A DNA stretch of 64,000 nt from Ehretia macrophylla (Eukaryota > Streptophyta > Magnoliopsida > Boraginales > Ehretiaceae), in the NCBI GenBank assembly GCA_037974665.1, contig CM075770.1, positions 1,438,501 to 1,502,500 of the forward strand, in the 5' to 3' direction. Below the pieces are notes generated by a model. The model was not told where the DNA came from, made no database searches, and saw only the letters and a program-made list of their open reading frames with translations. The translations under genes were made by a program, and so were the position numbers. Below are positions 22,309 to 34,393 of this stretch, piece by piece. Numbering within the stretch: the first letter of the stretch is position 1; each line of letters starts with the position of its first letter.

Positions 22309-25300
22309 CCTAGAGAGCCGAATCATTAAAGAGTGAGTTGGGATTATATATTTCGAAGATGTGTGTTATTTTAAGTTAGAAAAATCATTTTAGTCACACC
22401 GAAAAATTATTACACATATTGCATGAACAACAAAGGCTTTCACGATAATGAGGACAAGCATCCTGATATGGCTTCCTGGTTAATTAGCTTTGAGTTGGTT
22501 AAAATGCATCTTCACCTGGCCAGACCAAGTCTGTACATTTTTCATCTGGCACATTATCACTATTTCTAAGAAAATTTTCAAAGTATTTGTAGAAATGTAA
22601 GGAGAGACCGCATATAGTATACCAAAATAGTTTGACACTTTTCCTCGTGCATTGCAGGAGTTTCGCACGGTTAGTAAAAATTATCAAGTAATCACATGCT
22701 TATCCTCAAATCCGAAATTTAACGTGTTAGCTTCTGATCCACCCCTGGATGAATTGGTAGCAGCCTTCCATTCTATTGAATCTAATTAAATCAAATCTAC
22801 ATAACAAACACTAATTGCTTTTAATATGGAACACTAAGCTTCCATACCAGTTCTTGTATTTTTATTACACTTGACGAGAAATATTAAAAAAACACAATAT
22901 AATTGTAAAATTCTAAGATCGCCTATTAAATTTTGAATCCATTGTGAGGAAAATGTGAAAGAATAAATTTTTTCACTCAATACAAATTTATTTTAAAATA
23001 AAATTTTATAATTCTTAACGAACACAAACTCATAAGAAAAGGAATAAATTAAAAGAGAATTGAGATTGTATCTTACATTTTCATGTGGAGTCGCATTGAA
23101 AACAAACGGCACGCAGTCACCGCCATCTTTGCGGCCAGGCACCTTTTCGCTGATTTCAATTACATTATTGCGTGATCATCTTAAATTGTTCCTGTCCAAT
23201 CATGCAATATTGTCCTGTTATGTTACTTGTCAAAGGCTAAAACCTTTTTTTTTTTTACCAAAAAAAAAGAAGCTAAAACCTTGACGTCATAATTGCTCAC
23301 ATACTAAACACACACTAAACTGTGATTAAATTGTCAAAATATACATACTTCAATGTCTCATAATAGAGGGAGAAATGATAAGAGAATGATTTATTATCAA
23401 TGTTATAAATTTAATAATAATGCAATTAAGTATTTTAAGTTAATAAATTTGAGATTCTGAGCTTTCCCTTCTTTCTAATTTGAGTTTTCTAATCCTCCGT
23501 CTATCTTGATATTGAGACAAGCTTGCTATCCCTTACATTCAGGTAATCTCGATTGAATTACTGATTCTCTTACTAAAAACGAATCAATATTTTTTTTTTT
23601 ATATTTAAAATTTTCGACCACCACATACCGTTGAAATTCAATTTTAAATTCAAATCTTTTACATATACCAAAGTATTCGGACTAATAAAGCATGGTGGGA
23701 CACTGCCCAGTGCTAGCTCATTGAAAACTGCACAGGATCATTGTAGCATGCCCATCCCCATCAGCCCCCTCATGTCAACGTTGCAAGGAAACGTGTGACT
23801 CAAAAGAGATTGTGGAATTAATAGACCACAACAATGCAGATTAAGGGCACCACAAATGGTGGTGGACAGCCATGCAAGTGGCAACGAGAGTCGTGGCTTG
23901 CTTTTTTTTTTTTTGTCGTATAATAGAGACCGATACTGTAGTTTAGATAACAGGTTGACATAAATCAACTATTACATACAACTCTTAGGGTTTGTTCGTG
24001 AATTTTTCTTTGTAGGTGTTGAACTCCTGAATCATGTTATATCATCATCACCTAATTGATGGTGTTGTTCGACATCTGCATCAACAAAAATTGCTGAAAA
24101 TCATGGCATTAGCTTTGAATAGTCGCTTTCTATTTGAATATTGTCGTAGAAACATTGTATAAATGAGACAGGAAATATGTTTTGGATATCGACTTTATAA
24201 TAGGAGAAACCTAACCAAGCGACTTGCATAGGCTTCACTGGTCCATAAAGACAAAAGTGATGGATCTAAGATTTTTTTTAGTGGTGTTATAAAAAATAGT
24301 TTAATATTTATACGAATAATTTTTTTTTATTAGGAGTTAATTGATTTTTCAAATTAAAAATATCGTAAAAAAGGTGAGTTTTAGAAAAAATATTCAAGTG
24401 AATTTTTTCGATTTTAGCCTATCCTTCAAATTAATAAAAGAAACTTAAGAATTAGGTGAAATGGCCAAATAGTGACATATATGTTGTAATTAGAAGTTTT
24501 GAGTTTTAACCACGATATCGGTCTTTATTGTATGGAAAAGATAAAAGATTTAAAAGAATGAAAGAAATATTCTTCTATGAACACTAATTTTCAATATTTT
24601 TTTTTATATACTATATATGATTGTTAGAGATACTTTTTTCAATGTAACTAAGCCATGTCCAACGCATAAATTAAGATGTTATTTTAGAAGTTCAATTATC
24701 ATTCCACTTGTACATATATCAACAAAAAGAATAATAAGACTCAGCTCAAGTTATTTTCTTTTTCCTTTTTCTCCTTTTTCTAAAGTTCACCATGATGCTT
24801 TTCCACTGTTTCAAGCATTTTCCATTTACTACTTCGATGATAGAAGATGAAAAAAATAAAAAGTTACTGTTGCTTTAACTAAAATTCAAACTATAATTGT
24901 TGGAAAATTTATTGAGGTTTTTCTATTGTTTCAAGCCACCCTAGATGGTGCAATTACCAACTCACATGTAGCTAGAGTCTTTTGTTAAGTGCAGAAAAAT
25001 ATAACGAAGTATATATTTTTATGAGTAATGCTATATATCACTTATAAGGCTGTTATTTTTTCATAAAATCAACACTAAATATTTGACCTATGTACGAGAT
25101 TTTTATCAAATGATGGAAGGTAAAAATTATACCAACATGGTGTTATAACTCATCATTGAAACAAAGAGTTTTTTTTACTCTATATACGATATATTACTCT
25201 ATATACGATATATTATGAACTTAAACCTAATTAAATTGACTTTTTCTTTTTGAGTTATTTGTCGTTTGCTATGTTAGATCAGTTTTCGTACAATTTAGAA

Positions 25301-27034
25301 CAATTGACTTCCACGAGTGATGGAACACATCCAAGTTACATAATACGTATTGGTCATGAGGGGCATGGTCAAAATTCGAATTTCCTCCTAACTATTTAAA
25401 TCATTTCAATCATAATTACATGATCAAAATTACTCGCGCAGCAGTTTTTTCATATTAACTTAGTTGTCCATAGTTGTCTGACAGCTGGTAACTCTACTAA
25501 GCAATTAAAAAAATTACTCACCGTTATAACATTACGAAATAATCCAAATCTATAGGACCAACATTACAATAGCCCTCAGTATAACATGGAATCTTCACCA
25601 ACCAAAGCTACTTAGTGTTCCTTGCTGTCAACTTCTGTGTGAAGCACAACAATATGAAATCGTATTACAATAGCCCTCAGTATAAAATGAAATGATTTGA
25701 CGACGGAGTAATAACAGAAACCTTCCGTCGCGCGGGTCGATTTTTCTTTTAGTGAATCTGATCGAAAAATTGTTCTTTGGGGCACACACACATTCTTCTT
25801 TCCCGACGAAAAAGAAGAGGAAAGAAAAGCTGATGCTGCTAGAGTAGCATAATAAACTATCTTCTTGGGATCGCCAAAATTCTCAGCACCTTTCTCTTTT
25901 TCTCATTTCTGCTGTTAAGCTCGTCTTTACGTTTCCTTAAAGCTGTCTTGTCTCTTTGCATTATTGCCTATTCTGCAAATTTACCCTTGGTGTGAAAAAG
26001 TAACAAATGCATTTGCATCAGGACAGCGAAGTGATTGGTGGTAACGTAAATGAGTCTTATCAGAAATATGTGATAATGTCAAATTTATATAACGTCTTCT
26101 TTTAATAAGATAAAACTTAATTTAATTTAGTTAATAACGAAAAATTTTCATAACAATTATTTCAAACACACACCATAGTGTTATTCTAAAATACATGACT
26201 TCATCAAAAGAAAATATAATCTAAATTAATTAGACGCAAAATTTATAAATACTAATTTTTTTAAAAAAAATTATTACATTAATTAATTTAAAATCAAGAC
26301 GTGAATAAATTTTTAATTCCCACTCCGCAACCAGTTATTCCCTCGAGGTTAAAACGTGAAAGTTGACATGCTGATTGGTGGCAAAGTGTAATAATCAAGG
26401 GGAAGTGGACCACATATGTAGAGAATTATTGAAGGGGTGCGCACGTGTGCATGTGGGACAGGCCTTTGGAAATTATAGGCTACCTATCTATCACGTGCGC
26501 TCAAAAGTCGCTTCTTTTTTTCTTTTCCTCTTGAAGGTCGATGTCTAGTCGACCCGGGTCTATTAGCGAAAAGCACGTTTTCAACACTCAATAATTATAT
26601 AAAATAATCGGATAAAAATTTATTATAATAAAAAATTTTAAATTTAAATTACTATTTTAATTTTCATTCTACAAAAAAAATAACAGAATATGAAAAAAAA
26701 AAATTATGTTTTCAAAAGATTGAGTATATACAACTTTTAAAGAACCACAAGTTTACTTATGCTTGTAGAGCAATCTTAAATGTGAAATTGAAAGACGTAA
26801 GAAATCATATATACTTCAGACTAATATCACATCAACTTACTTTATTTTGGAACATAAAAGTAGAGCATGAAGAAAAAAGTATTATTATTTGTAATTTTGG
26901 CGCTATAACAAATGTGCAACCTATATGGAAGGCTTTACCCTCGTATTTCTCGTAGATTTGGAAAAAATATAGTAGGCTGCCAACTTAAATAGAGTTTCTT
27001 AAATGGTTTGTAGACTAGAGGAGATGTGAAAAAC
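22309..27034. other. gene-poor AT-rich intergenic DNA
   Basis: About 4.7 kb after the amidase gene with no convincing coding frame on either strand. It contains poly-A/T runs, a short tandem repeat at about 25177-25213 (two copies of ACTCTATATACGATATATT), and a duplicated 22-base piece (ATTACAATAGCCCTCAGTAT) near 25563 and 25664. A CACGTG-like G-box environment lies near 26440 and 26492. No element boundaries were found. Confidence 0.5.
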
Positions 27035-27050
27035 TAGTATGTTAAACTGG

Positions 27051-27278
27051 TTTTTTTTTTTTTAATGACATGAAAATCTAGTTAGCAGAGTTTGATTATT
27101 GAATTATTTAACGGAGTTTGACGACCAACGTTTGATAAACCTCTAGGTGTAACAGTGCGTCCCCACACATGTACCACATCAGTTAAGGACGAAATTCCAG
27201 AACAGTAGGGAGTGTTGAACTCGCGACTTCGTAAGAACGATTTTATCCCTACTACTGTTGGACCATGTCCCTGAGGGT
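27051..27278 (-). mobile_element. tRNA-derived SINE, minus orientation
   Basis: On the minus strand the body starts near GGGACATGGTCC, has a pol III B-box-like GAGTTCAACAC, and ends in a poly-A tail (the T run at 27051-27063). Imperfect target duplications flank it: TAGTATGTTAAACTGG at 27035-27050 and TAGCATGTTAAGCTCG at 27279-27294 (13 of 16 match). The body aligns along its full length with the copy at 35790-36012, so the two belong to one family. Confidence 0.8.
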
Positions 27279-27356
27279 TAGCATGTTAAGCTCGTTGAAA
27301 GCATTGGTTGTAAGTGATCATTTTATCTAATAACTTAAACTGTTAGAGACTATATA

Positions 27357-27998
27357 CAGTAGAACCTCTTTAAATTAATACTCGATAAATTAATAATCTC
27401 TTTTAATTAATAAAAATATTCGGTTCTGACTTGGGCCAGTGTAAAAAGTTGATAAATTTGATAAAATTATAAGATAATACATTTAAAAAATTTTCTTTGT
27501 ATTTTATTGACTCAAATATTTCATAAATTAATAATTAGCTAAAAATTATATTATAAATTGACTATGAAATTTTCTTAAAATATGAATTAAGAGTAGCTTT
27601 TCTTTTGTTAAACTTCAAATCTAGTTGAATCTCATATTTAATTATTTAAAGAGAAAAAATTGAGATAATCCTACAAGGATTATGATACAAGATTAGATAA
27701 ATTAGTTCTCATCATAATCCTACAAGAACTTGGATACGAGATTAGAGAAACTTTGTTCTAATCCTATTAAATTAAATTTTATATTCTATTCTCATTACTT
27801 ATCTTTTCAAATTGGATCGAAAAAATACAACTTACTTTTCAAAAAAAAAAATCATAATCATAATATGTTTATTATAAAGCCAAAAAAATAAAAATATCTC
27901 TATAAATTAATAGTTATTAATTTATCGATAAATTAATATATCGCTAAATTAATAGAATTTAGTTGTCTTAACACTATTAATTTAAAGATATTCTATTG
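27357..27998. mobile_element. Emigrant-like (Tc1/mariner-pogo) MITE, 642 bp
   Basis: The left end reads CAGTAGAACCTCTTTAAATT and the right end is its imperfect inverted copy (CAATAGAATATCTTTAAATT on the other strand). Both are flanked by the dinucleotide TA (27355-27356 and 27999-28000), the target of Tc1/mariner elements. The terminus closely matches the plant Emigrant family start CAGTAAAACCTCTATAAATT. The interior is AT-rich with internal repeats around 'AATCCTACAAG' at about 27668 and 27717. There is no transposase. Confidence 0.82.
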
Positions 27999-28000
27999 TA

Positions 28001-30419
28001 TATATTTAATTAGTTTGATATTTTTAACACACTTAAGTAAGATTTTATGTTATACATGTGGTAAATAGAATAATAGCAGTTGTACTTGTGGCTTCAACCG
28101 CGATCCTTCACATGCAAGCAAAGTCTTTAAGCTATGTACATTGTTTACAAAATGATAATGACGAGACTCGTGTCGAGTGTCGAGTCTCCGACCATAGAAA
28201 GCTTACGAAGATCGATAAGCTCGGTCAGTCGTTCCTAGCTAGAACAGTTGGCATGTTCCAAATTCAATATAGTTGGTAGAAGGTTGTAGGGTTTCTACAG
28301 CCACATTGGGGTTCTAAAATATTTAATTGTGATCTCCTTGGCCTAAAAGAAACGGCATGAACAGCAACATAACGCATAAGATCTTCACGACGAGAAGATC
28401 ATAGAAAAGGAACAATCAATTTAATTAGCTGTTGGAGCTAGATGTAACTGTTCGAAGCCTTTGGTCTCTTCTTGTTTTCTAGACAGAAAACACTGAAACA
28501 TGAATCATTGTCCAAAACCTGACCCGTTTTGCACCCTTCTTCAAAGACAATATCGAAGAAGATGAAAGACATTAATGGAGAAAAATTTGTGGCAAGACTT
28601 GTAATAGCCACGCGTAAACAAATTAACACTACAGGTTAAGCTTTGACGACGTTAGATGTTTTGCCAGCGACTTGTGCATGGTTGGTATGTAACAAGCCCA
28701 GCCAAAGTCTTGCCCACTATTTATTATAATATTGCAACTGATTGTTACAACTCATTTGGCATTAGAAACAGCTATTTAATTGCTGATGGGATTGGCTAAG
28801 ATTGGTCACTACTCAAAGCTGGTAATGTAGGGTACTTGAAGTGCTTACTCGAGTTATACTACTTGTTTGAGATAATTTTATTAGGTAAGTAATCGTTTCA
28901 TTCTATTTTTAAAAAAAAATTAAATTTTACAAGAGAATTTACATCAATCTAGCAGTAATTTGTCTAACTGTGCACAAAATTACCAGTTATATAATATAGT
29001 TGTCAGTTTATCCATCATGTTGAGATAAGCAAAGAAAAATAGAGGAAAGGAAACAATTACTTACAATACCACACTTGTGCATTCACAATTCAATATGGAC
29101 CAAAAAACGAAAAGAATAAAAAGTTTTATCCAATATTTCTATATATATATATATAGTAATAGTTCTTACTATATAAAAAAATAAAATTTAATAAATTAAT
29201 TTTTATCATAAAAAAAAAGTGAAACATCACTCGAAGAACATAAAATGTTAGTAAAAAATAAAAACTCCAAACTACACAAGCCATTCTTTTTCCTTCACTT
29301 TTTATTTTTCCTCTCCTTACTATTCTCTCACTCAAATGCATCTTGGTTTTGGAAAATTCATTTATCAATTTGAACTAATATTAGTCCGTGAGAAAGAAAA
29401 TAAATTCTATATGTGTGTAAAACCCACCCAATATAAAAAGATTAATATGAATCTAAATTAATTAAATAACAATCCCTTATTTTTTATTCAAATACTGTGA
29501 ACCGCACTACTAAACTATGCACTAAAGAAAGCCTGCATGCTCATTAACATGAACACAGCTTCTCTTTATATAAAGGCTATATAGCTAAACATAAGCCAAT
29601 CCCACTAAATGCCTCAAAAACTTTATTATGTGAAAGATTATGCTCATGATTAGGAGAATGCTAGATCTAGAGAAAGAGTAACACTTCGATGGTTGGGTGG
29701 GCTCACATCTATTACTCCATTGCTTCTCATCATTGCTCTCGATTGCTTCTCATCATTGCTCTCCAGTCTCCACTTCACCAACCATGTAGTAATTAGACCA
29801 TACCACATCCAGAATATGAATAGTGTTCAGAATACATCCGTCCAAAAGTATCGTTTTATATCACTCTTTTACCTTTCATTATTATCAAAAATTGATTTGT
29901 TTAATAGAGGTTAAAATTACACAACATAATATTCGTTGACATAAATAATTTTTTTATTCAGAACTAAATTAATTTTTTTAATTTAACATATTTTAAAAAT
30001 ACACAAACTTCAAAAAAAAAAAAAAAAAAAAGGTTAAACGGGGACACTCACTCTTCTCAAGTAACAATAACTCGGCCATTGATTGTTATACACGGCTACA
30101 TATTTTATCAACTCGTATAAGAAAACCTAGCCATGCATCTGCATGGAAAAACTTTTTTTTATTTATGAAAACTGAGATTCTGAGACTTTATATCTATTAC
30201 TCTACTATGATTGTGATCATTATTGTTATTGTTGTACTATATACTAGTACTTATGGACCACGAGTATATGAAAATAGGTGTGGTACGATAACTATTAAAG
30301 AAGCTTAGTATGCTTATTGCTTTAAAAGCGCGCATGACGAGAAGTGATCGTCTAAAAATCTATACTTTATAAGTCTAGGCAATCTAGGGTGTTTAAGATC
30401 AAAGCAACAACGCTAGCCT
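28001..30419. other. intergenic DNA, no gene recognised
   Basis: AT-rich spacer with (AT)n near 29140-29155, a short tandem repeat at about 29718-29764 (CATTGCTTCTCATCATTGCT and its copy) and poly-A runs. A 73-codon open frame at 28058-28279 lacks recognisable similarity and is not called. Confidence 0.5.
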
Positions 30420-30780
30420 TATGACAAGTTTAATGGGAGTTTTAAATTTAGAGATTTTTTAAATTTGGGTATTTTAAATTTATTTTTAGAGCTCTCAAAC
30501 TTTTTTAAAAAATACTATTTATAATAAAAGTACATAGAGTCCCCCATTTTTAGTTTAAAAAATGTCAAAATAGAGCCTCAATCTAAATTTTAGAATCTAA
30601 ATTTGTTGAACAAAATAAAGCCCAAACTCTATTTTGACATCTTTTAAATCAAAAGTGGTGGACCCAACGTATTTTTGTCATAAATAGTGTTACTTTTTAG
30701 GTTTAAAAGGTCTTTAAAAACAGACTTGGAACACCTAAATTTAAAAAATCTCTAAATTTGAAGCCTCTATTAAGATGGCC
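30420..30780. mobile_element. long-hairpin MITE, copy 1, about 360 bp
   Basis: The left half is the approximate inverted complement of the right half over about 150 bp. Outer arms share ATTTAGAGATTTTTTAAATTT and inner arms share the 'AGTCC..CATTTTTAGTTTAAAAAATGTCAAAATAGAG' block (in separate arms). The right edge is GATGGCC followed by TTA. The same core, in the same order, recurs at 58751-59084. The superfamily is not certain; flanking TTA/TAA would suit Harbinger/Tourist. Confidence 0.72.
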
Positions 30781-33043
30781 TTAATTAGATAGATGCAGCC
30801 CAAGAAGAATTCTTAACAAAGTTATGATTGATGGGTCTCAAAGATTAGATGGAATAGTAAAGTAATACTTCGTCATAATTATAATTTTGGATTTGAAATA
30901 TCTATTATTTATCGTTTTTGATTGACTCGAAAAATGCATGTAACCAGCATGTCGTTACACCATAAAATTTATATATTTATAGTAAATTCAAAGAGTTATG
31001 TTTGAAATGAGTTTCTACTCTCAAAAAAAAAAAAAAAGTTATGATTGTTGGATTTATATTAAGATTTCTTTGCTTTTTCTAATTAAACTTTTCGTACGTC
31101 TTGATTGAAAGCCAACAAATTTCGTTGTGAACTAAGAGGGGTGCTCTCAACTTGCCGTTAACAACCTCTCTTTTCAACTAAGGGCATTCAAAGCCTATAA
31201 CACTTTAGAACATAGGGTAGCCTTTTCTTTTCCTATAGAGTTCAAGCTTCTATACTTTAGCATCTGTTTTACAAATGCATTAACTAAGCATATTATTCAA
31301 ATTAAAATGATAACTTAATTAGCATATCAAACTGTTATGATTTAGTGGTGCAGCTACTTAACATCTTTAATATTGAAATTGGGAAAAGAGAATTATAGGA
31401 TTATTGATGAAATTCTGTTCAGCATACACATTCCTGTGTAAGTCCCAATTTCAAAGTTCTATATTACGCTGGTTTATCAAGAGTATAAAAAAAAATACGA
31501 GAATATAAAATAATTATTCAATACTGAATATTTTGCTCACGAGTAAGAAATCTAGATCACAGAATATATGTTTTCAATTTGAATGTGGGTGATTTTCCTA
31601 TACTTTTTTTGGTTTTTTGGTCAATGGGTGGTGATCAAAATCTTCAAATGGTTGGACAAGATTTTCAATATTGATGAAGATTTTCAAATATGTGCTCTAT
31701 GTAGATTTTGCATTAATTACTAGTCTTAGGACTAAGCAAGGAAAACTGAGGACACTTTAGTGCAAGGAAAATTGAGGACACTTTAGTGCATGCGGCTTCT
31801 ATTATGTGTGAAGTGTGGGATAGGTATCACTTTAAAGTCTATTATATATTTTTTCAAAAAAAAATTATTTCAAAAACTCGAATTTAACTTTTAAAATCAC
31901 ACGATAACTAGTTTACCAGTGCTCTAAAACTCTAAAAAAAAAATAAGAAAAGGCAAAGATTCCACTTACTTTTGGAAAATGCCCTGAAAACTAACCCTGT
32001 TTGACATCATGGAAACTCTTGGAAGAACAGTTTGTCATTTGTTTTCGAAGATGGTGAAGACCCAACAATGATCTAAACAACAGATTTTTTGTCCTCAGCT
32101 TTTGGAGACCACCATTATCTTTCGACTTTTTCTCTTTACCCTTATCTTCATCATCCCCATATTTACCTTCTTTTTTTTTTTCCAATTACCACCATTTTCA
32201 AAAGTTAGAAAAAACCAATGTAATATAAATCAGTTGTATTCTTGAATTCCAATTAATATTAAATGCCAAAATAATTGGTCTCACATACAATATAATTTTT
32301 GGACAGATAAAATCGACAGTTGTTTAATCTTACTCTTTCACCCAGTTAATATTTTCATTTCAATACAATAGAACTTTTACTATATATATATAAATAATTT
32401 AACATTTAATTTATGAATACTTATTATATAAAAAAAAGATAAAAGAGCGATATAAAACACTAATCGATAAAATTTTATACCCACTTAAATAGGATATTTA
32501 TGGTGATGTAAAGGCATGGTGAAGCAAAACAAGACCCCACAACCCAAGAAAAAGCAAAAGCCTAAAGTCTCTCCAAATCATTATTCATCGCGTGTGAATG
32601 CGATCTCAGTATCTTCAGTTTCTTCATCTTTACTTTTCCCTGTTCATCTTTTTTCCATCTCTAATTGATCTTCAGGATCTACCTTTGTTTTTGTCATTCT
32701 CTAAGACCAAGAACAAGAAAATAAAACAATTCTAAAACCATTTTTTAAATGACAAAAAAAAATAATAATAAGCAACACAACCATGAAATTTTAGGCACAA
32801 TTATAAAAATCTAAAAGGAGAAATTTTATTTCTCTTGATGTAAAACCCCCAAACCAATAACTAATTAAACATTACCCTTCTTCAGTCTAGATACAAATCG
32901 AGCCATAAGGCCCTCTTTATCTCTTCCTTGTCCTAGTTCAGGTTATGGAAGAAGAAACTGAGACACAAATATAAAAATCTAAAAAGAGAACTGAGTAATC
33001 CCCAAACCAATAACTAATTAAACATTATTATTTTTTCGTCAAG
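30781..33043. other. intergenic DNA and 3' flank of the BIG GRAIN-like gene
   Basis: No gene is recognised in the first 2 kb. A 26-bp tandem repeat (unit CAAGGAAAACTGAGGACACT plus six bases) occurs twice at about 31737-31788. The last 250 bp, next to the BIG GRAIN-like stop codon, holds the direct and inverted duplications reported separately. Confidence 0.5.
32796..33027. repeat. direct repeats in the 3' flank of the BIG GRAIN-like gene
   Basis: Two blocks recur in the same order: ATATAAAAATCTAAAA..GAGA (about 32796-32821 and 32964-32989) and CCCCAAACCAATAACTAATT plus AAACATTA (32847-32874 and 33000-33027). The spacing is about 155-170 bp. Confidence 0.8.
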
Positions 33044-33086
33044 TTACAAAATCATGCCATTGGCAATGGCTCGATTTGTATCTAGA
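32886..33086. repeat. 21-bp inverted repeat linking the BIG GRAIN C-terminal codons and 3' flank
   Basis: TCTAGATACAAATCGAGCCA+T at 32886-32906 is the exact reverse complement of 33066-33086. The latter lies inside the coding sequence and encodes part of LDTNRAIA near the protein's C-terminus. The minus-strand transcript would therefore carry both arms, about 160 nt apart. Confidence 0.85.
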
Positions 33087-34363
33087 TGTGTTGTTTCATA
33101 CACAGGCAATTCTTCACGGTACTTCTGATCGATTCCAATCGCCGAAAGATTATCGAGGTCGAAAAGATCAGAGCTAGCATAACTTGCAGCATCATCATCA
33201 TCATCACCATTATCAAAAGCTTCACTCTTCACATGGATTGTTCTCGAATCATGTTGATCAAGCTCGACCCTTTTCTGATAATTCCTTAACAAATCTCTTG
33301 CAGCTTCCTCCACTCGACGATTTTTCTCCATAATATGTAACTTAGTCTCTTCATTAATGGAGGTTCTAGTCTCTTTCACAACTTCCATGCTCGGTCTTGG
33401 TTTTGGCTTTGGCTTTGGCTTTGGCTTATCTTCGTACAAGTTCTTATGCCCGCATGGTTGAGAATCTTCATCAACAATAACGCTTACAGGATAAAACCTG
33501 ACTGATCTTTTCATGCCGCCATTGTTGTTGCTTGATTTTCCTCTTGAAGATGGTGTCTTGCTTAAGCATGATCTTGAAAACGATGAAGCAGATGAACATG
33601 TTGATGCATTTGCAGACTTTGATTTTCTTTCTGAAGTACTTTCATCTAATTCATAGCCTCTTTGTGATGTGATCTTTGCCTTTTTTGCATTCCCTGCAGT
33701 GAAAAGTGAGTTCAAGAAGCTTGCTAATTTACCACCTGGTGATATAGGCTGCTTAGCCTTTTTGAGATCACCATAAATCTTTAAAGCTCTTGACTTTGTC
33801 GTCTTTGTAAAACCACCCCCTTCATGTTTTGGCTTCTGCTGTGCAGCATAGTCTTTGCCATGGTGATAATCATCGCGATATATGTTCTTGTTGGACCTTT
33901 CATGTTGAGTTGAAACACTTGTCCTTATAGGCTTAGGCCTTTGCAGACCATAGCAAGATGAGCTTGATGAAACACCATGAACAGATTCAGCTTCAGAAGA
34001 TGAAAATCCACCATTACTGCTTGACTCAGAAGAGCTGGAGCTTGATTTGAAGAAGAAAGCATCACGATGATTCTGATCTTTACCTTCTGATGGTGCAAAA
34101 TCCGCCATGGATCTTCGTCGAACGATGACCTTTTGGCTCTCCTTCTTCTCCATCCACTTTTCTATCATGCAAATCCTTTGAAAATTCGCCATTTCTTCCT
34201 CGTCTTTGAAGCAACCGTGTTGTTTCTTCCTCATGGTTTCACGGTAAAGCACTAGTTCTTCTTCACCTTCATCAATGGAACGATAAATGGCATCAAGTAA
34301 AGTTGACGAAAATGAAGGATTTGACGACCCTTCTCTCTCTCTTCTATAAGCATACCTATCCAT
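33044..34363 (-). CDS. BIG GRAIN 1-like protein, 439 aa, intronless
   Basis: A single uninterrupted frame. The start at 34363 (MDRYAYRRERE) is preferred because homologues begin just before the conserved 'PSFSSTLLDAIYRSID' segment (about residues 15-30); an in-frame ATG ten codons upstream (34393) would give 449 aa. Recognisable parts are the acidic EGEEELVLYRE, the basic KWMEKKE..RRRSMADF block, Ser-rich linkers, PGGKLASFLNSLF (a family core motif), a run of alternating Lys-Pro (KPKPKPKPKPRP), an acidic DDDDD patch and the diagnostic C-terminus ASYASSDLFDLDNL...YREELPVYETT. BG1 in rice is a plasma-membrane-associated positive regulator of auxin response and transport that enlarges grain. No membrane segment is visible. 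Low complexity is typical of the family. Confidence 0.9.
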   Translation of the reverse strand: MDRYAYRREREGSSNPSFSSTLLDAIYRSIDEGEEELVLYRETMRKKQHGCFKDEEEMANFQRICMIEKWMEKKESQKVIVRRRSMADFAPSEGKDQNHRDAFFFKSSSSSSESSSNGGFSSSEAESVHGVSSSSSCYGLQRPKPIRTSVSTQHERSNKNIYRDDYHHGKDYAAQQKPKHEGGGFTKTTKSRALKIYGDLKKAKQPISPGGKLASFLNSLFTAGNAKKAKITSQRGYELDESTSERKSKSANASTCSSASSFSRSCLSKTPSSRGKSSNNNGGMKRSVRFYPVSVIVDEDSQPCGHKNLYEDKPKPKPKPKPRPSMEVVKETRTSINEETKLHIMEKNRRVEEAARDLLRNYQKRVELDQHDSRTIHVKSEAFDNGDDDDDAASYASSDLFDLDNLSAIGIDQKYREELPVYETTHLDTNRAIANGMIL

Positions 34364-34393
34364 GGCTATGGCGTTTTTATAGTAGTTAAACAC

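Noticed and set aside
28058-28279. 73-codon frame with a hydrophobic start that could look like a signal peptide
   Set aside because: No recognisable motif, no splice or promoter support, and it begins right after the Emigrant-like MITE in AT-rich DNA.
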